From Spirosoma fluviale (lineage in GTDB: Bacteria > Bacteroidota > Bacteroidia > Cytophagales > Spirosomataceae): a stretch of DNA of 64,000 nt. The position numbers and the translations under genes are program-made. Position 1 is the stretch's first letter. Each line of letters begins with the position of its first letter. The notes under the pieces were generated by a model. The model did not search any database, was not told the DNA's origin, and worked only from the letters and a program-made list of their open reading frames with translations. The DNA lies in contig NZ_OCNH01000004.1 in NCBI RefSeq assembly GCF_900230225.1, positions 186,001-250,000 of the forward strand, read 5' to 3'. Positions 63,337 to 64,000 of the stretch are shown here, in pieces.

Positions 63337-63789
63337 ATGAGACATAACCTGTTGATTATTTTCGTTCAATTCGTCCTTATTTGTACAGTAGTTGGCCGTG
63401 GAATAGCCCAGAGTCCTTCGACTGCATTGGCCCTATCTGACACGTCTCATCACTTAAGCAAAGACCAGCTAGCAGCGATGAAAAGAATCCAGACTGAAAG
63501 CGAAAAGAAAGCCGCTCCTGTCGCACTTCGACTGGCTCAGACCGTTAAGCAGATCTACGCCAACATGCTAGCTGATCAAGAGGATAAAACTCTACGGCAA
63601 CAACTGGCCATCCAGATGAACAAAGCAACTATTGAATTGCTCTCCATCAAAGGGCAATCTATGCGGGATATTGTTGGTGTACTGACGCCTGAACAAAAGC
63701 AACTCGTTAAGCAGGAAATGCAAAAGCCGAATGCTAAAGCTGATTTAGCCGAGCTAATTGGCAAAATGTTCAATGTGGCTAAGCCCTAA
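63337..63789 (+). CDS. Small periplasmic protein, Spy/CpxP-like features
   Basis: 150 residues. Signal peptide ends near GIAQSPS. The rest is almost entirely helical and charged: SKDQLAAMKRIQTESEKKAAPVALRLAQTVKQIYANML, then a long amphipathic helix, and VLTPEQKQLVKQEMQ near residue 118, which matches the LTxxQ motif of the Spy/CpxP periplasmic chaperone group in form. A second, weaker copy may be LSKDQLAAM near 40. This could be a stress-induced chaperone or adaptor, but the assignment rests on the motif only. An inverted-repeat pair lies 30-90 bp upstream. Confidence 0.62.
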   Translation: MRHNLLIIFVQFVLICTVVGRGIAQSPSTALALSDTSHHLSKDQLAAMKRIQTESEKKAAPVALRLAQTVKQIYANMLADQEDKTLRQQLAIQMNKATIELLSIKGQSMRDIVGVLTPEQKQLVKQEMQKPNAKADLAELIGKMFNVAKP

Positions 63790-63885
63790 TTAGTGTGTCA
63801 GATTACCAAATGCCTTAATGCACATAAAACGCTCTTTTCGCGGCACGCTTAGAATTACTGATCTAGTTAGTAACACATTTTATAA

Positions 63886-63919
63886 CTAGAAAGGCCACGC
63901 TTGAGCGCGGCCTTTCTAG
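63886..63919 (+). terminator. Probable terminator of the periplasmic protein gene
   Basis: ctagaaaggcc / ggcctttctag 11 bp stem extended by acgc/gcgc, about 95 bp past the stop; followed by tcccattttatttt. Confidence 0.55.
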
Positions 63920-64000
63920 TCCCATTTTATTTTCAACAACCTTGATAATCAAGGCTTACAAAGATACTTCTTCTACCTAATATGACCAGCCAAAACTCAG

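Overview
The window looks like a chromosomal segment of a Bacteroidota bacterium of the Cytophagales, most like Spirosoma and its relatives. The signs are a SusC/SusD pair driven by an ECF sigma/FecR pair, a type IX secretion-style C-terminal domain, a PorE-like OmpA protein, TonB-plug and carboxypeptidase-regulatory domains, a long SecA without the C-terminal zinc motif, start codons with poor Shine-Dalgarno sequences, and TTG-N19-TANNTTTG promoter-like boxes. The genus is an inference. No rRNA, tRNA, CRISPR array, prophage or intact insertion sequence was recognised.

Layout. 1-6722 (minus strand) is a surface-polysaccharide operon: SLBB export protein, Wzz-type chain-length protein, GDP-mannose 4,6-dehydratase, Wzx-like flippase, and a GDP-perosamine synthase-like aminotransferase cut by the window edge. 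Together these suggest a perosamine-type 4-amino-4,6-dideoxy sugar glycan. 6978-13777 (plus) holds secA, a secreted DUF922-like protein, a glycosyltransferase and a FabH-like synthase. 13822-27677 (minus) is mainly housekeeping and envelope genes: M1 peptidase, haem-copper oxidase subunit III, ispE, a PorE-like OmpA protein, a T9SS-exported Ig-like protein, a twin-ATPase ABC protein, a Thr/Gly-repeat secreted protein, a GMC dehydrogenase with its Tat-signal small subunit, and a YdeI-like protein. 27727-31278 encodes a large macroglobulin-like protein that ends in a TonB plug with no barrel.

31.3-34.5 kb is accessory: three single-domain response regulators with no kinase, one of which has Glu at the phosphoacceptor position. 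34.5-43.2 kb is a divalent-metal efflux operon: a Cys/His-rich small protein, a CzcA-CzcC fusion, a CzcB-like adaptor, a broken membrane gene and a Zn/Cd-type P-ATPase. 43.3-46.6 kb holds a pair of small unknown genes, a tiny membrane protein and a glycosyltransferase, with a degenerate palindromic repeat between them.

46.7-60.0 kb (minus) is a polysaccharide-utilisation-type locus with an unusual composition. An ECF sigma factor, FecR anti-sigma and an STN-bearing SusC form a trans-envelope signalling chain. SusD, a truncated gene, a PQQ-dependent dehydrogenase with a fused cytochrome c, a ManD/RspA-like dehydratase and an SGNH-TPR protein follow. No glycoside hydrolase is present, so the likely substrate is a small sugar, sugar alcohol or sugar acid. 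60.5-64.0 kb has a small outer-membrane protein, a cytokinin-dehydrogenase-like FAD oxidase and a small periplasmic protein.

The most unusual signal is a dispersed, degenerate repeat of about 50-75 bp (core GTATGCTACGGATAG followed by GTTGGACA and an inverted CTGTC). It has about eight recognisable copies, all between genes, and they bracket accessory cassettes.
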